Program-made: the position numbers and the translations under genes | The notes under the pieces: model-generated | Told to the model about the DNA's origin: nothing | The model's database searches: none | The model's input: the letters and a program-made list of their open reading frames with translations, nothing else | NCBI RefSeq assembly: GCF_000306945.1 | Contig: NC_018518.1 | Span: forward strand, 2,046,001 to 2,110,000 | DNA length: 64,000 nucleotides | From: Bordetella pertussis 18323 | Lineage (GTDB): Bacteria > Pseudomonadota > Gammaproteobacteria > Burkholderiales > Burkholderiaceae_B | Direction of reading: 5' to 3' | Shown here: positions 17,788 to 26,592 of the stretch, piece after piece | How positions within the stretch are numbered: position 1 is the first letter of the stretch | Layout: the number at the start of each line of letters is the position of its first letter

Positions 17788-20385
17788 TTATTGCAAAGTG
17801 CGCGTGAAGACGAACTTGCCGTCCTGCCAGTCGACCGGCACCACATCGCGCGGTCCGAACACGCCTTCGAGAATCAGCTTGGCGACCGGATTCTCGATCT
17901 GCTGCTGGATGGCTCGCTTGAGCGGCCGGGCGCCGAACACCGGGTCGAAGCCCGAACGTGCGATTTCCGCCAGCGCCGCATCGGACACGTCCAGGCGCAT
18001 CTCCTGCTTCTCGAGACGCTCGCCCAGCCGCTTGAGCTGGATCCGGGCGATGGACTCGATGTGCTGGGCTTCCAGGCCATGGAAGACCACGACTTCATCG
18101 ATACGGTTCAGGAACTCGGGGCGGAACGTGTGCTTGAGCTCGTCCCACACGACTTCCTTGATGACCTCGTACGGCTTGCCCGCCATGCTTTGTATGTGCT
18201 GCGACCCAAGGTTGGACGTCATGACGATGACCGTGTTGCGGAAGTCCACCGTGCGCCCCTGACCATCGGTCAGGCGGCCGTCGTCGAGCACCTGCAGCAG
18301 CACGTTGAACACGTCGGGGTGCGCCTTTTCGACCTCGTCGAGCAGGATCACGCTGTACGGCTTGCGGCGCACCGCCTCGGTCAGGTAGCCCCCTTCTTCG
18401 TAGCCCACGTATCCCGGCGGCGCGCCGATCAGCCGCGCCACGGAATGCTTCTCCATGAATTCGCTCATGTCGATGCGGATCATGTGCTCTTCGGAATCGA
18501 ACAGGAAATCCGCCAGGGCACGGGTCAGCTCGGTCTTGCCCACGCCGGTGGGCCCGAGGAACAGGAACGAACCGTACGGGCGCGACGGATCCGCCAGGCC
18601 CGCGCGCGAACGCCGGATGGCATCGGAAACCAGCCGCACGGCTTCGTCCTGGCCCACGACGCGCTTGTGCAGGAAATCTTCCATGCGCAGCAGCTTGTCG
18701 CGTTCGCCCTGCATCATCTTGGCCACCGGGATGCCGGTGGCGCGCGAGACGACCTCGGCGATTTCCTCGGCGCCCACCTGGGTGCGCAACAGGCGCGGCT
18801 TGCCGCTGTCGGATTCGCCGGCTTCACGCTCGGCGCTGTCGGCGGCCTTCAGGCGCGCCTCGAGCTCGGGCAGCTTGCCGTATTGCAGCTCGGCCAGCTT
18901 GTCGAACTGGCCCTTGCGCTGCAGTTCGGCCATCTCGGCGCGCACGCGGTCGATCTCTTCCTTGATGGCCTGCGTGCCCTGCACGGCGGCCTTCTCGGCT
19001 TTCCAGATTTCCTCGTAGTCGTTGTATTCGCGCTGCAGCTTCTCCAGCTCTTCCTCGATCACGGCCAGGCGGCGCATGGAGGCGTCGTCGGTTTCCTTCT
19101 TGACGGCTTCGCGTTCGATCTTGAGCTGGATGATGCGCCGGTCCAGCCGGTCCATCACTTCGGGCTTGGAGTCGATTTCCATGCGGATACGTGCGCCGGC
19201 CTCGTCGATCAGGTCGATTGCCTTGTCGGGCAGGAACCGGTCGGTGATGTAGCGGTGCGACAGCTCGGCCGCCGCCACGATGGCCGGATCGGTGATCTCG
19301 ACGCCGTGGTGCAGCTCATAGCGCTCCTGCAGCCCGCGCAGGATGGCGATGGTGGACTCCACGTCGGGCTCGCCGACCAGCACTTTCTGGAAGCGGCGCT
19401 CGAGCGCGGCATCCTTTTCGATGTACTTGCGGTATTCGTCCAGCGTGGTGGCGCCGATGCAATGCAGCTCGCCGCGCGCCAGCGCCGGCTTGAGCATGTT
19501 GCCGGCGTCCATGGCGCCTTCGGCCTTGCCCGCCCCGACCATGGTGTGCAGTTCGTCGATGAAGACGATGTTCTGGCCGTCGTCCTGGGCCAGCTCCTTG
19601 AGCACGGCCTTCAGGCGTTCCTCGAACTCGCCACGGAACTTGGCGCCGGCAAGCAGCGCCGCCAGGTCCAGCGAGAGCACGCGCTTGCCGCGCAGCGTCT
19701 CGGGCACCTCGTCGTTGACGATGCGTTGCGCCAGCCCTTCGACGATGGCGGTCTTGCCGACGCCGGGTTCGCCGATCAGCACGGGGTTGTTCTTGGTGCG
19801 GCGCTGCAGGATCTGTATGGTGCGGCGGATTTCGTCGTCGCGGCCGATGACCGGATCCAGCTTGCCCTGGCGGGCGCGCTCGGTGAGGTCCAGCGTGTAC
19901 TTGGACAGCGCCTCGCGGTTGGACTCGCCTTCGGCGCCCGAGACGTTCTCGCCGCCGCGCACGGCGTCGATGGCCGCTTCCAGGGCCTTCTTCTGCAGGC
20001 CCGCCTCGCGCAGGATGCGGCCGGCGTCGCCCTTGTCGTCGGCCAGCGCCAGCAGGAACAGCTCGCTGGCGATGTAGGTGTCGCCGCGCCGCGCGGCCTC
20101 CTTGTCGGTGCGCACGAGCACGCTTTGCAGCTCGCGCCCGACCTGGACATTGTCGTCGCCCTGCACCTGCGGCAGGCCTTTCAGGGCGCTGTCGATGGCC
20201 GGCTGCACGCGGTTGACGGCGACGCCGGCGCGCGCCAGCAGGCTGGCCGCGCCGCTGTCGGGGTCGCCCAACAGGGCCGCCAGCACATGGACGGGCTCGA
20301 TATAGGGATGATCGTTACGGGCGGCCAGGCTTTGCGCGTCCGCCAGGGCCTGCTGGAACTTGGTGGTAAGTTTGTCGAATCGCAT
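17788..20385 (-). CDS. clpB: ATP-dependent disaggregase ClpB
   Basis: Cytoplasmic AAA+ chaperone of 865 aa that works with DnaK to pull proteins out of aggregates. It has an N-terminal Clp repeat domain ([13 protein letters not shown]), a first AAA+ module with Walker A GEPGVGKT (about residue 205) and Walker B IVFIDELH, a long coiled-coil middle domain (about 400-530), and a second AAA+ module with GPTGVGKT (about 605) and [11 protein letters not shown]. The C-terminal small domain ends in [11 protein letters not shown]. Full family length. Transcribed alone: a sigma-32-type promoter lies upstream, an intrinsic terminator downstream, and the divergent neighbour is fnr. Confidence 0.98.
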   Translation of the reverse strand: MRFDKLTTKFQQALADAQSLAARNDHPYIEPVHVLAALLGDPDSGAASLLARAGVAVNRVQPAIDSALKGLPQVQGDDNVQVGRELQSVLVRTDKEAARRGDTYIASELFLLALADDKGDAGRILREAGLQKKALEAAIDAVRGGENVSGAEGESNREALSKYTLDLTERARQGKLDPVIGRDDEIRRTIQILQRRTKNNPVLIGEPGVGKTAIVEGLAQRIVNDEVPETLRGKRVLSLDLAALLAGAKFRGEFEERLKAVLKELAQDDGQNIVFIDELHTMVGAGKAEGAMDAGNMLKPALARGELHCIGATTLDEYRKYIEKDAALERRFQKVLVGEPDVESTIAILRGLQERYELHHGVEITDPAIVAAAELSHRYITDRFLPDKAIDLIDEAGARIRMEIDSKPEVMDRLDRRIIQLKIEREAVKKETDDASMRRLAVIEEELEKLQREYNDYEEIWKAEKAAVQGTQAIKEEIDRVRAEMAELQRKGQFDKLAELQYGKLPELEARLKAADSAEREAGESDSGKPRLLRTQVGAEEIAEVVSRATGIPVAKMMQGERDKLLRMEDFLHKRVVGQDEAVRLVSDAIRRSRAGLADPSRPYGSFLFLGPTGVGKTELTRALADFLFDSEEHMIRIDMSEFMEKHSVARLIGAPPGYVGYEEGGYLTEAVRRKPYSVILLDEVEKAHPDVFNVLLQVLDDGRLTDGQGRTVDFRNTVIVMTSNLGSQHIQSMAGKPYEVIKEVVWDELKHTFRPEFLNRIDEVVVFHGLEAQHIESIARIQLKRLGERLEKQEMRLDVSDAALAEIARSGFDPVFGARPLKRAIQQQIENPVAKLILEGVFGPRDVVPVDWQDGKFVFTRTLQ

Positions 20386-20444
20386 AATGTACGGTTAGCA
20401 GATGAGAGAGCCCGACCGGGGTCGCGGTCAGCCCGATGATCTGA

Positions 20445-20472
20445 AAATGCGGGCAATGCAGGGCATTTCAAG
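20445..20472 (-). promoter_or_regulatory. sigma-32 (heat-shock) promoter of clpB
   Basis: Minus strand: CTTGAAA (20472-20466), 13-bp spacer, CCGCATTT (20452-20445). This closely matches the RpoH consensus CTTGAAA-N13/14-CCCCATNT. Transcription would start near 20438, giving a leader of about 50 nt before the ATG at 20385. The rest of 20386-20722 is the divergent clpB-fnr spacer; a TACAAT (20651-20656) could be the -10 of fnr, without a clear -35. Confidence 0.8.
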
Positions 20473-20722
20473 ACCTTGCGCCCGCCCCTGTTGCCGTTAT
20501 GACGACTTGCTCGTTACAACACCTTGTCCCGCCAGCATATACGCATTCGTCCAAGCCGCGCCATGCGGCCGGCCGGGCCGGCCCCGGGCGCAGCGACGAT
20601 GGCGCGCAATGTTGTAACCACTCCGTCAAACTGCCGCGCACGGTCCGGTCTACAATGTAACGATTCCTAGCGTGCCGGGCGCTCGCGGCGCACCGGCCCT
20701 TACGCATTGCCAGAGGTATCAC

Positions 20723-21451
20723 ATGCAAAGACGGGTTCCCCTTTCACCGGATGCGGCACACTGTTCCAGCTGCATGCTGGGGCACGTCTGCGTCCCCGTA
20801 GGCATGCCTGCCAACGAAGTCGAGAAACTGGACGAACTCGTCAAGGAGCGCGTGCGCGTGGAGCGCGGCAAAACGCTCTACGAACTCGACGATCCCCTGG
20901 ACGCCGTCTACGGCGTGCGCTTCGGCTCGCTCAAGACGCAGCTCGAGGATTCCAGCGGGCAGCTGCAGATCACCGGTTTTCATCTGCCCGGCGAAATCGT
21001 CGGCCTGGACGGCATGATCGAGAGCAAGCACGTCTCGAGCGCCGTCGCCCTTGAAGACTCCGAGGTCTGCGTCATTCGCCTGCCGGAGATCGACCGCGTC
21101 TCGACCCAGCTGCCATCGCTGCAGCAGCAATTCCGCCGCCTGATGAGCCGCGAGATCACCCGCTCGCACCAGATGCTGGCGACGGTGGGCGCGATGCGCT
21201 CGGAACAGCGGCTGGCCGCCTTCCTGCTGAATCTGTCGCAGCGCTACGCGGCGCTCGGCTATTCGTCGACCGAATTCGTGCTGCGCATGAGCCGCGAGGA
21301 GATCGGCAACTACCTCGGCCTGACGCTGGAGACCGTAAGCCGATTATTCTCGCGCTTCGGCCGCGAGGGCTTGATCCGCATCAATCAACGCGAAGTCCGC
21401 CTGATCGACCTGCCCGGCCTGAAGCAGTTGATCGGCCAAGAAAGCTGTTGA
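20723..21451 (+). CDS. fnr: FNR-type oxygen-responsive regulator (Btr/Fnr)
   Basis: Crp/Fnr family transcription factor of 242 aa. The N-terminal cysteine cluster CSSCMLGHVC (residues 14-23), together with a later Cys in the sensor domain, fits ligation of an oxygen-labile 4Fe-4S cluster. A cyclic-nucleotide-binding-like beta-roll (about 30-150), a dimer helix and a C-terminal HTH follow; the recognition helix is LGLTLETVSRLFSRF, with the E-SR pattern of FNR proteins. I chose the ATG at 20723 because AGAGG lies 6 nt upstream. The longer frame from 20672 lacks such a site. It is known in B. pertussis as btr. It overlaps no gene and is followed at 21 bp by an exported hydrolase. Confidence 0.93.
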   Translation: MQRRVPLSPDAAHCSSCMLGHVCVPVGMPANEVEKLDELVKERVRVERGKTLYELDDPLDAVYGVRFGSLKTQLEDSSGQLQITGFHLPGEIVGLDGMIESKHVSSAVALEDSEVCVIRLPEIDRVSTQLPSLQQQFRRLMSREITRSHQMLATVGAMRSEQRLAAFLLNLSQRYAALGYSSTEFVLRMSREEIGNYLGLTLETVSRLFSRFGREGLIRINQREVRLIDLPGLKQLIGQESC

Positions 21452-21471
21452 CCGGCACGCCGCGGGCGCCC

Positions 21472-22602
21472 ATGGTATCCGGCCTTTTCCGCATAGGCGC
21501 GCTGCTGGCCGCCGGACTGCTGTGCGGGGGCGCATGGGCGCAGGACGCCGAGGCCGACCCCTACGGCGATCCCATCGTGGCGCCGCGCGCCGCGCCGCCG
21601 CAGTGGAAGCCGCTGAAGATCGGCCCGCCCGGGCACCGCTATGCCTTCCCCCTCTACAGCAGCAAGAACCTGGAGCGCGACGACCTGCGCGGCATCCGGC
21701 GCCTGGTGATCGTCCTGCACGGGGTCAAGCGCAACGCGGCTTCCATCCACGGCACGGTGACGGCGCTGTTCGCGGCCAATCCCGAGCGCGCCGAAGACAC
21801 CCTGGTCATCGCGCCCAAGTTCGCCAGCGCCATCGACGCGGGCTTTGCCGCCATGCCGGCCTGGCGCCGCGCCTCCTGGGAGGACGGCGAGCTCAGCATG
21901 CAGGCCAGGGGGCGTCCGGCGCCGGTCAGCTCGCTGCAGGTGCTCGACGACCTGTTGCGCGAGCTGAGCGATTCGTCCCGCCTGCCGGCCCTGCGCACCA
22001 TCGTGCTGGCCGGCCATTCGGGCGGGGCCCAGCTGGTGCAGCGCTACGCGGTGCTCAACAGCCTGGACGAGACCCTGCGCCGCGAAGGCCTGACGCTGCA
22101 ATACGTGGTCGCCAATCCGTCCTCGTACCTGTACCTGTCGCCGGAGCGCCCACGCGCCGACGGCAAGGGGCATGCCCCTTACGAGCGCGGCATCTGCCCC
22201 ACCTACAACCAATACAAGTACGGCCTGGATCACCTGCCCGCCTATGCGCGCGGCCTGGACCCGGCCAGCCTGCCGGCGCGCTATGCCCAGCGGCACGTCA
22301 CCTATCTGCTGGGATCGGCCGACAACAACCCCGAGCATCAGCTGCTGGACAAGAGCTGCGGCGCCGAGGCGCAAGGCGCCACGCGGCTGGCGCGGGGGCT
22401 GGGGTATTGGCGCTACGAAGCCGGCGTGCTGGCGCCGCGCCTGCCCAGGTCGGTGGCGTGGCACCACGACGCCCAGGAAGTGGTGGATGCCGGCCATGAC
22501 GCCGCGCAGATGTTCAGCTCCAGCTGCGGTGCGCGCGCGCTGCTGGGCGATCGCAGCGCGCCGCTGCCCGACGGTCCGGCCTGCCTGCCCGCCCGGCGCT
22601 GA
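21472..22602 (+). CDS. exported alpha/beta-hydrolase-like protein
   Basis: A 376-aa protein with a clear signal peptide (MVSGLFRIGALLAAGLLCGG...AWAQDAEA), so periplasmic or secreted. The mature part has an alpha/beta-hydrolase layout: RRLVIVLHGVKRNA (oxyanion strand), a nucleophile elbow GHSGGAQ, a candidate Asp in the GSADNN region and a histidine in AGHDAAQM near the C-terminus. Cys pairs in the C-terminal half could form disulfides. The substrate is unknown. I chose the ATG at 21472 over a TTG at 21448 that overlaps the fnr stop, because only the former starts directly with the signal peptide. It lies 21 bp after fnr and may be co-transcribed with it. Confidence 0.75.
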   Translation: MVSGLFRIGALLAAGLLCGGAWAQDAEADPYGDPIVAPRAAPPQWKPLKIGPPGHRYAFPLYSSKNLERDDLRGIRRLVIVLHGVKRNAASIHGTVTALFAANPERAEDTLVIAPKFASAIDAGFAAMPAWRRASWEDGELSMQARGRPAPVSSLQVLDDLLRELSDSSRLPALRTIVLAGHSGGAQLVQRYAVLNSLDETLRREGLTLQYVVANPSSYLYLSPERPRADGKGHAPYERGICPTYNQYKYGLDHLPAYARGLDPASLPARYAQRHVTYLLGSADNNPEHQLLDKSCGAEAQGATRLARGLGYWRYEAGVLAPRLPRSVAWHHDAQEVVDAGHDAAQMFSSSCGARALLGDRSAPLPDGPACLPARR

Positions 22603-22635
22603 AGCGCGGCCCCGGGGCCCGGGCTGTCCGCCCCG

Positions 22636-22977
22636 TCAGGCCCGCCTGGCGCCTGTCAACAGCGTGGAAGGCGGCGGCTTGGGCGGCAAGGGCGTTGCCT
22701 GCGGCGCCTCGATGGCCACCGGCGCAAGCGCCTGCGCCACGCAAGGCAGGATCCAGCCCTGCGCCTTCTCGTCGGCGCTGACGCCCGGCCATTCGACCAG
22801 ATAGGCGACTTCGCCCGCGACCAGGCGGCAAAGACAGGTGCGGCAGGTTCCGTTGCGACAGGAACTGGGCAACCGGATGCCGGCGCGCGCGGCAGCCCGC
22901 AACAAGGACTCGCCGGGACGCGCGTCGAACCGCCAGCCCTGCGGGCGGACCTCTACCTCGTGGCCCGCCGGATTCAT
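22636..22977 (-). CDS. plant-type 2Fe-2S ferredoxin
   Basis: A 113-aa small electron carrier. The cluster motif is SSCRNGTCRTCLC (Cys40, Cys45, Cys48 and a distal Cys79 in WILPCVAQ), the C-x4-C-x2-C...C spacing of [2Fe-2S] ferredoxins, within GESLLRAAARAGIRLP. The tail after residue 90 is Pro-rich and probably unstructured. Its ATG at 22977 overlaps the TGA of the upstream Nudix gene (ATGA), implying translational coupling. The redox partner is not evident in the neighbourhood. Confidence 0.85.
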   Translation of the reverse strand: MNPAGHEVEVRPQGWRFDARPGESLLRAAARAGIRLPSSCRNGTCRTCLCRLVAGEVAYLVEWPGVSADEKAQGWILPCVAQALAPVAIEAPQATPLPPKPPPSTLLTGARRA

Positions 22978-23561
22978 GCGGGCTGCCAGTCCAGCGGCCA
23001 GTCGCCAGCCAGCACATTCTGCAGCCACAGCACGCAGGTCAGCGTCTTGGCGTCGGTGACGCGCCCTTCGCGGCAGGCTTGCAGCAGCTCGGGCACGGTC
23101 GCGCTGTGCACATCGAGGAATTCGTCTTCGTCCAGCTGGCGCGTGCCGGCCCGCAGCTGGCGCGCGAAGAAAATGTGGATGATTTCGGTGGAATACGCGA
23201 TGGCCAGGTGCAGCGCGCCGGCGCTGGCCCACTGCCCTGCCGTATAGCCGGTTTCCTCGAGCAGTTCGCGCCTGGCGCAAGCCAGCGGGTCTTCGCCCGG
23301 ATCCAACTTGCCGGCCGGGAACTCGGTCATGACCTGGCCGATGGGGTAGCGGAACTGCCGCTCGAGCAGCACCCGTCCGTCATCGAGCAGCGGCACCACC
23401 ACCACCGCACCGGGATGCACGATGTATTCGCGCGTGGCGTTGCGGCCGCTGGGCAGGCGCACGGTGTCGCGGCGCGCCTTGAGGAACCCGCCATCGCACA
23501 GCGTTTCGCTGCTGACCAGGGTTTCGACGAGATGGGAGGAATCGGACGGATCGGCGCTCAT
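22974..23561 (-). CDS. Nudix hydrolase, ADP-ribose pyrophosphatase type
   Basis: A 195-aa enzyme of the NudF/ADP-ribose pyrophosphatase group, which cleaves ADP-ribose or related nucleoside diphosphates. The full Nudix box is present as GKLDPGEDPLACARRELLEETGY (Gx5Ex7REUxEExGU) near residue 100. Upstream features typical of ADPRases are REYIVHPGAVVVVPL and QFRYPIGQVMTEFPAG. I chose MSADPSDSS at 23561; an ORF extension to 23591 adds 10 residues. It overlaps the ferredoxin ATG downstream. Confidence 0.9.
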   Translation of the reverse strand: MSADPSDSSHLVETLVSSETLCDGGFLKARRDTVRLPSGRNATREYIVHPGAVVVVPLLDDGRVLLERQFRYPIGQVMTEFPAGKLDPGEDPLACARRELLEETGYTAGQWASAGALHLAIAYSTEIIHIFFARQLRAGTRQLDEDEFLDVHSATVPELLQACREGRVTDAKTLTCVLWLQNVLAGDWPLDWQPA

Positions 23562-23640
23562 GGCATTCGCGGGCATGCGGGCGGCCGACACGGCCGCGCG
23601 GAAAAGAGCCAGCTTACCATCGCCGGCGCGGCGCAGAAGG

Positions 23641-23859
23641 TCAGGCGCGCCCGCCGCGCAAGGGCTTGAGCAGGTCGCGCAGGCCGTTGTGATCCAGCTC
23701 GTGCATCAGCGCCAGCAGGCGGCCGATCTCGCCGGCCGGAAAACCGTTGCGCGCGAACCAGGCCAGGTAATGGCCCGGCAGGTCGGCCATCAGACGGCCC
23801 TTGTACTTGCCGTAGGGCATTTCGCGCTCGACCAGCAGCGCCAGCAATTGTGGATTCAT
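23641..23859 (-). CDS. DUF3820 family small protein
   Basis: A 72-aa protein with the DUF3820 signature MPYGKYKGRLMADLPGHYLAWF followed by FPAGEIGRLLALMHEL. Members are short, often annotated as putative quorum-sensing-regulated virulence factors; no function is established. No signal peptide. It lies 80 bp upstream of nothing convergent and 80 bp after the Nudix start on the same strand, so it may share that transcript. Confidence 0.8.
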   Translation of the reverse strand: MNPQLLALLVEREMPYGKYKGRLMADLPGHYLAWFARNGFPAGEIGRLLALMHELDHNGLRDLLKPLRGGRA

Positions 23860-23883
23860 GGACGCCGCCTGATGTACCCGGTC

Positions 23884-24210
23884 TCAGCCCGCCTGCCGGC
23901 GCGCCTCCAGCTCTTTCAGGCATTGCGCCACGCCGGCACGCATTTGCTCGTTGGACACGGCGGCGCGGTCCGAGACGTCGCGGCAACGCTGGTACTCGCG
24001 CACGCTCTCGGGGGTGTCGCGAATGGGAACGGCCGCGGCGCCCGGCGTCTCGGTGATGCGCAACGTCGAGGGCGGGGACTGGCTGCCATCCTTGGACGGC
24101 GCGCTGGGATACTGGTATTGCTGCTGCACGGCCTGCGCCTGGGCCGCCGAGGCGGCGGCGCACAAGGCCGCCAGCAGGCCGGCGGCAAGAATGCGGTGGG
24201 TGGTCTTCAT
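23884..24210 (-). CDS. small exported hypothetical protein
   Basis: A 108-aa product with a good signal peptide (MKTTHRILAAGLLAALCAAASAAQAQA) and a short Gln/Pro/Ser-rich mature chain. Its C-terminal half, YQRCRDVSDRAAVS...VAQCLKELEARRQ, has two cysteines that may form a disulfide in a helical pair. I do not recognise the family. It stands 24 bp upstream of the DUF3820 gene on the same strand, so the two may be one transcript. Confidence 0.7.
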   Translation of the reverse strand: MKTTHRILAAGLLAALCAAASAAQAQAVQQQYQYPSAPSKDGSQSPPSTLRITETPGAAAVPIRDTPESVREYQRCRDVSDRAAVSNEQMRAGVAQCLKELEARRQAG

Positions 24211-24354
24211 GGTTACCTCGTGACGATACGGTGCGCCGGGCGGCCGATGGCGGCCGCCGGATGGCTGCGCCTATGGTAGCCCGGCGCGGCCGCGCCCGTG
24301 CGTGCCAATCGGCAACAAGGGCAACAAGAGCGCACGCCTGCCCGCCCCGGCGGA

Positions 24355-25260
24355 TCAGCCGGTGAATCGGGCCAGGTGCGCCAGCTTGTCGGGGTTGCGC
24401 ATGATGTAGACGCGGACGATGCGCCCGCCGCACACGCCCAGCGAAATCGTGCGCGGCAGCCCGTCGCGCTCGATGCCGTAGATGGCCGGCATGCCGTTGA
24501 GCTGCACGATGCGCACCGACGACAGGTCGCTCTGGCCCTTGCGTGCCAGGCCGGCGAAGGCGCGCACGATATTGGCGCGGCCCTGTATGGGGCGCATGAA
24601 CGCCAGTTTCTTGCCGCCGCCGTCGCTGTGCAGCACCGCGTCATCGGCCAGCAATTGGCGCAGGATGTCCACGTCGCCATGCTGCGCGGCGTCGATGAAG
24701 GCGCGCGCCAGCCGGATGCCCTCGCTTTCTTCCACGGCAAAGCGCGGCCGCGACTCGCGCACGCGGTTGCGGGCGCGCGCGGCCAACTGGCGGCAGCCTG
24801 CCTCGGTGCGGCCCAGCGTGCCGGCGATCTCGGCGAACGGCACATCGAACACATCGTGCAGCAGGAAGGCGGCGCGCTCGGATGCGGACAGCCGTTCCAG
24901 CGCCAGCATCAGCGCCACCGATACGTCATGCGCGATCTCGCCCGGGGCCGCACCGGCATAGGCCTGCGCGTCCGGCAGGGGCTCGGGCAGCCAGGGGCCG
25001 ACATAGACCTGGCGGCGAACGCGCGCCGATTTGAGCACATCCAGGCACAGGCGGGTCGCGATGCGCGAGAGAAACGCGCGCGCATTGTCCAGCGTGGCCG
25101 GATCGATCTCGCGCCAGCGCAGCCAGGTTTCCTGCACGATGTCCTCGGCCTCGGACCAGGAGCCCAGCATCCGGTACGCCAGTCCGTACAGGTGGCGCCG
25201 GTGCGGCTCGAAATCGTCCGCGCCCGGCGTATCGATCGTAATGGCGGCGGTTTTACTCAT
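24355..25260 (-). CDS. ECF41-type extracytoplasmic-function sigma factor
   Basis: A 301-aa sigma factor with regions 2 (LAYRMLGSWSEAEDIVQETWLRW) and 4 (ERLSASERAAFLLHDVFDVPFAEIA...GRTEAGCRQL), plus an extra C-terminal SnoaL-like domain of about 110 aa that ordinary ECF factors lack. All three ECF41 landmarks are present: WLPEP in the linker (90-94), DGGGK (213-217) and NPDKL (289-293). In this group the fused C-terminal domain replaces an anti-sigma factor and modulates activity. The gene overlaps the stop of the upstream carboxymuconolactone-decarboxylase-family gene by 8 bp, the diagnostic ECF41 pairing. A matching promoter precedes that gene, predicting autoregulation. Confidence 0.93.
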   Translation of the reverse strand: MSKTAAITIDTPGADDFEPHRRHLYGLAYRMLGSWSEAEDIVQETWLRWREIDPATLDNARAFLSRIATRLCLDVLKSARVRRQVYVGPWLPEPLPDAQAYAGAAPGEIAHDVSVALMLALERLSASERAAFLLHDVFDVPFAEIAGTLGRTEAGCRQLAARARNRVRESRPRFAVEESEGIRLARAFIDAAQHGDVDILRQLLADDAVLHSDGGGKKLAFMRPIQGRANIVRAFAGLARKGQSDLSSVRIVQLNGMPAIYGIERDGLPRTISLGVCGGRIVRVYIMRNPDKLAHLARFTG

Positions 25261-25699
25261 TGACGGGATGCAGGCTGCGGAACCCCACGGCGATCCGGTT
25301 CCACGCGTTGATGGTATTGATGGCCATCGTCAGGTTAACCCGTTCCAGTTCGTCGAAGTGGGTCGCCAGCTCGGCATAGTCCGCGTCGGGCGCCCGGGTC
25401 TGCGCCAGCAGCGTGAGCGCTTCGGTCCAGGCCAGCGCGGCGCGCTCGCGCGCCGTATACAGCGGCGATTCGCGCCAGGCATTGAGCAATTGCAGGCGCA
25501 GCTCGCTCTCGCCCTGCCTGCGCGCCTCGGTATAGTGCAGGTTCAGGCAGAACGCGCAGCCGTTGATCTGCGAGGCGCGCATCTTCACCAGTTCGAGCAG
25601 GCTGTGCTCCAGGCCGCAATCGTTGACGTACGACTGCAGGGCCATCAGCGCCTGCATGGTCCGAGGGGCGACGGTGTAGGGATTCATGCGGGGCTTCAT
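25253..25699 (-). CDS. carboxymuconolactone decarboxylase / AhpD-family protein, ECF41 partner
   Basis: A 148-aa alkylhydroperoxidase-like protein. The redox motif is C48-x-x-C51-x3-H55 (GCAFCLNLH), as in AhpD; further along come YTARERAALAWTEALT and NLTMAINTINAWNR. Start at 25699 (MKPRMNPYT) because GGAG lies about 8 nt upstream; an ORF extension upstream is GC-noise. It is translationally coupled to the ECF41 sigma gene, and such genes are the usual sole target of ECF41 factors. Function is probably peroxide or related redox stress defence, but its substrate is not established. Confidence 0.9.
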   Translation of the reverse strand: MKPRMNPYTVAPRTMQALMALQSYVNDCGLEHSLLELVKMRASQINGCAFCLNLHYTEARRQGESELRLQLLNAWRESPLYTARERAALAWTEALTLLAQTRAPDADYAELATHFDELERVNLTMAINTINAWNRIAVGFRSLHPVNE

Positions 25700-25747
25700 T
25701 GCGGTTTCTCCGAGGCGGCCCCCCACCATGGCGGACCATGCAGACAA

Positions 25748-25774
25748 GACGAGGCGGCCCCGGCCCGCGTGACA
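25748..25774 (-). promoter_or_regulatory. ECF41-dependent promoter
   Basis: Minus strand: TGTCACG (25774-25768), 16-bp spacer, CGTC (25751-25748). From memory the ECF41 consensus is TGTCACA, then about 16 bp, then CGTC. The start point would fall near 25742, with a 40-nt leader to the ATG at 25699. It predicts that the downstream sigma factor drives its own two-gene operon. Confidence 0.75.
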
Positions 25775-25926
25775 GGCGGCGCCATCAAAGATGAAACAAA
25801 AAATTTCAACCTGCCGCGTGGATGCCCGCTGATTGCGCCGGCGAGGCATGGGCAGTCAATATCCGGTTACCCCGCCAACCGCAACGCCAGCTATGGTTGG
25901 CGTTGATCAGCAAAAAGGAGCGCATC

Positions 25927-26355
25927 TTGAAAACCCTGCTACCCGTATTGGCGCTTGCCGCCCTGCTGTCGGCCTGCAACGCGAACGCCCCCTCGGATAC
26001 GCCCGAGGGCGCGCCGCCGCCCGATACGCATACCTCGCGCAATTCGCTGGACTGGCAAGGCACGTACCAGGGCGTGCTGCCGTGCGCCGACTGCCCCGGC
26101 ATCCGCACGGTGCTGACCCTGCGCGCCGACAACACCTACCAGTTGCAGACCCAGTACCTGGAGCGCCAGCCCCGCCCGGACACGGTGCAAGGCAGATTCG
26201 GCTGGCTGACGGGCGACAACGCCATCGAGCTCGACAGCGCCGGCGATCACTACCGTTACCAGGTCGGCGAAAACCGGCTGACCATGATGTCGCAAGACGG
26301 CACCCTGCCCAGCGGCCCGTTGGCCGAGCACTACGTGCTCAAGCGCAGCCAGTGA
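25927..26355 (+). CDS. NlpE-like envelope-stress lipoprotein
   Basis: A 142-aa lipoprotein with the N-terminal domain of NlpE, which senses envelope and copper stress in enterobacteria. The signal sequence LKTLLPVLALAALLSACN ends in a lipobox LSAC with Cys as the lipidation site. The mature part has WQGTYQGVLPCADCPGIRT (the NlpE CxxC), TLRADNTYQL and the terminal HYVLKR. I chose the TTG at 25927 because AAGGAG stands 8 nt upstream and the lipoprotein signal begins there; an upstream ATG at 25822 would add 35 unsuitable residues. It is divergent from the ECF41 operon. Confidence 0.85.
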   Translation: MKTLLPVLALAALLSACNANAPSDTPEGAPPPDTHTSRNSLDWQGTYQGVLPCADCPGIRTVLTLRADNTYQLQTQYLERQPRPDTVQGRFGWLTGDNAIELDSAGDHYRYQVGENRLTMMSQDGTLPSGPLAEHYVLKRSQ

Positions 26356-26362
26356 CGGCGGG

Positions 26363-26563
26363 TCAGGCGTCGCCGCCGCCTGCCGCCTCGGGATGGCGCG
26401 CGCGCCAGGCGCGCAGCGCTTCCTGGTAGCGCTCGCGCGCCTCGTCGTAGAGATCGTAGACGCACGGAATGCAGCCGCTCTGGCAGCAATCGGAGGGCTC
26501 GGGCGGCTCGGGCGGCTGCGGCCTGGGGTCGCCGGCCACGGCCTGGTCGGGAAGTCTTTGCAT
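26363..26563 (-). CDS. oxidoreductase-like (OXLD1-type) Cys-rich small protein
   Basis: A 66-aa protein whose core DCCQSGCIPCVYDLYDEA matches the Pfam oxidoreductase-like N-terminal domain found in eukaryotic OXLD1 and many proteobacterial small proteins. Four cysteines (CC, C, C) could bind metal or act in redox. The N-terminus is Pro/Glu-rich. The ATG at 26563 gives the usual size. Convergent with the NlpE-like gene. Biochemical role unknown. Confidence 0.75.
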   Translation of the reverse strand: MQRLPDQAVAGDPRPQPPEPPEPSDCCQSGCIPCVYDLYDEARERYQEALRAWRARHPEAAGGGDA

Positions 26564-26592
26564 AGCCCTAGGATACGCCATGCGCCGCGGCG

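Noticed and set aside
17791..20439. An 882-residue plus-strand frame
   Set aside because: Antisense of clpB.
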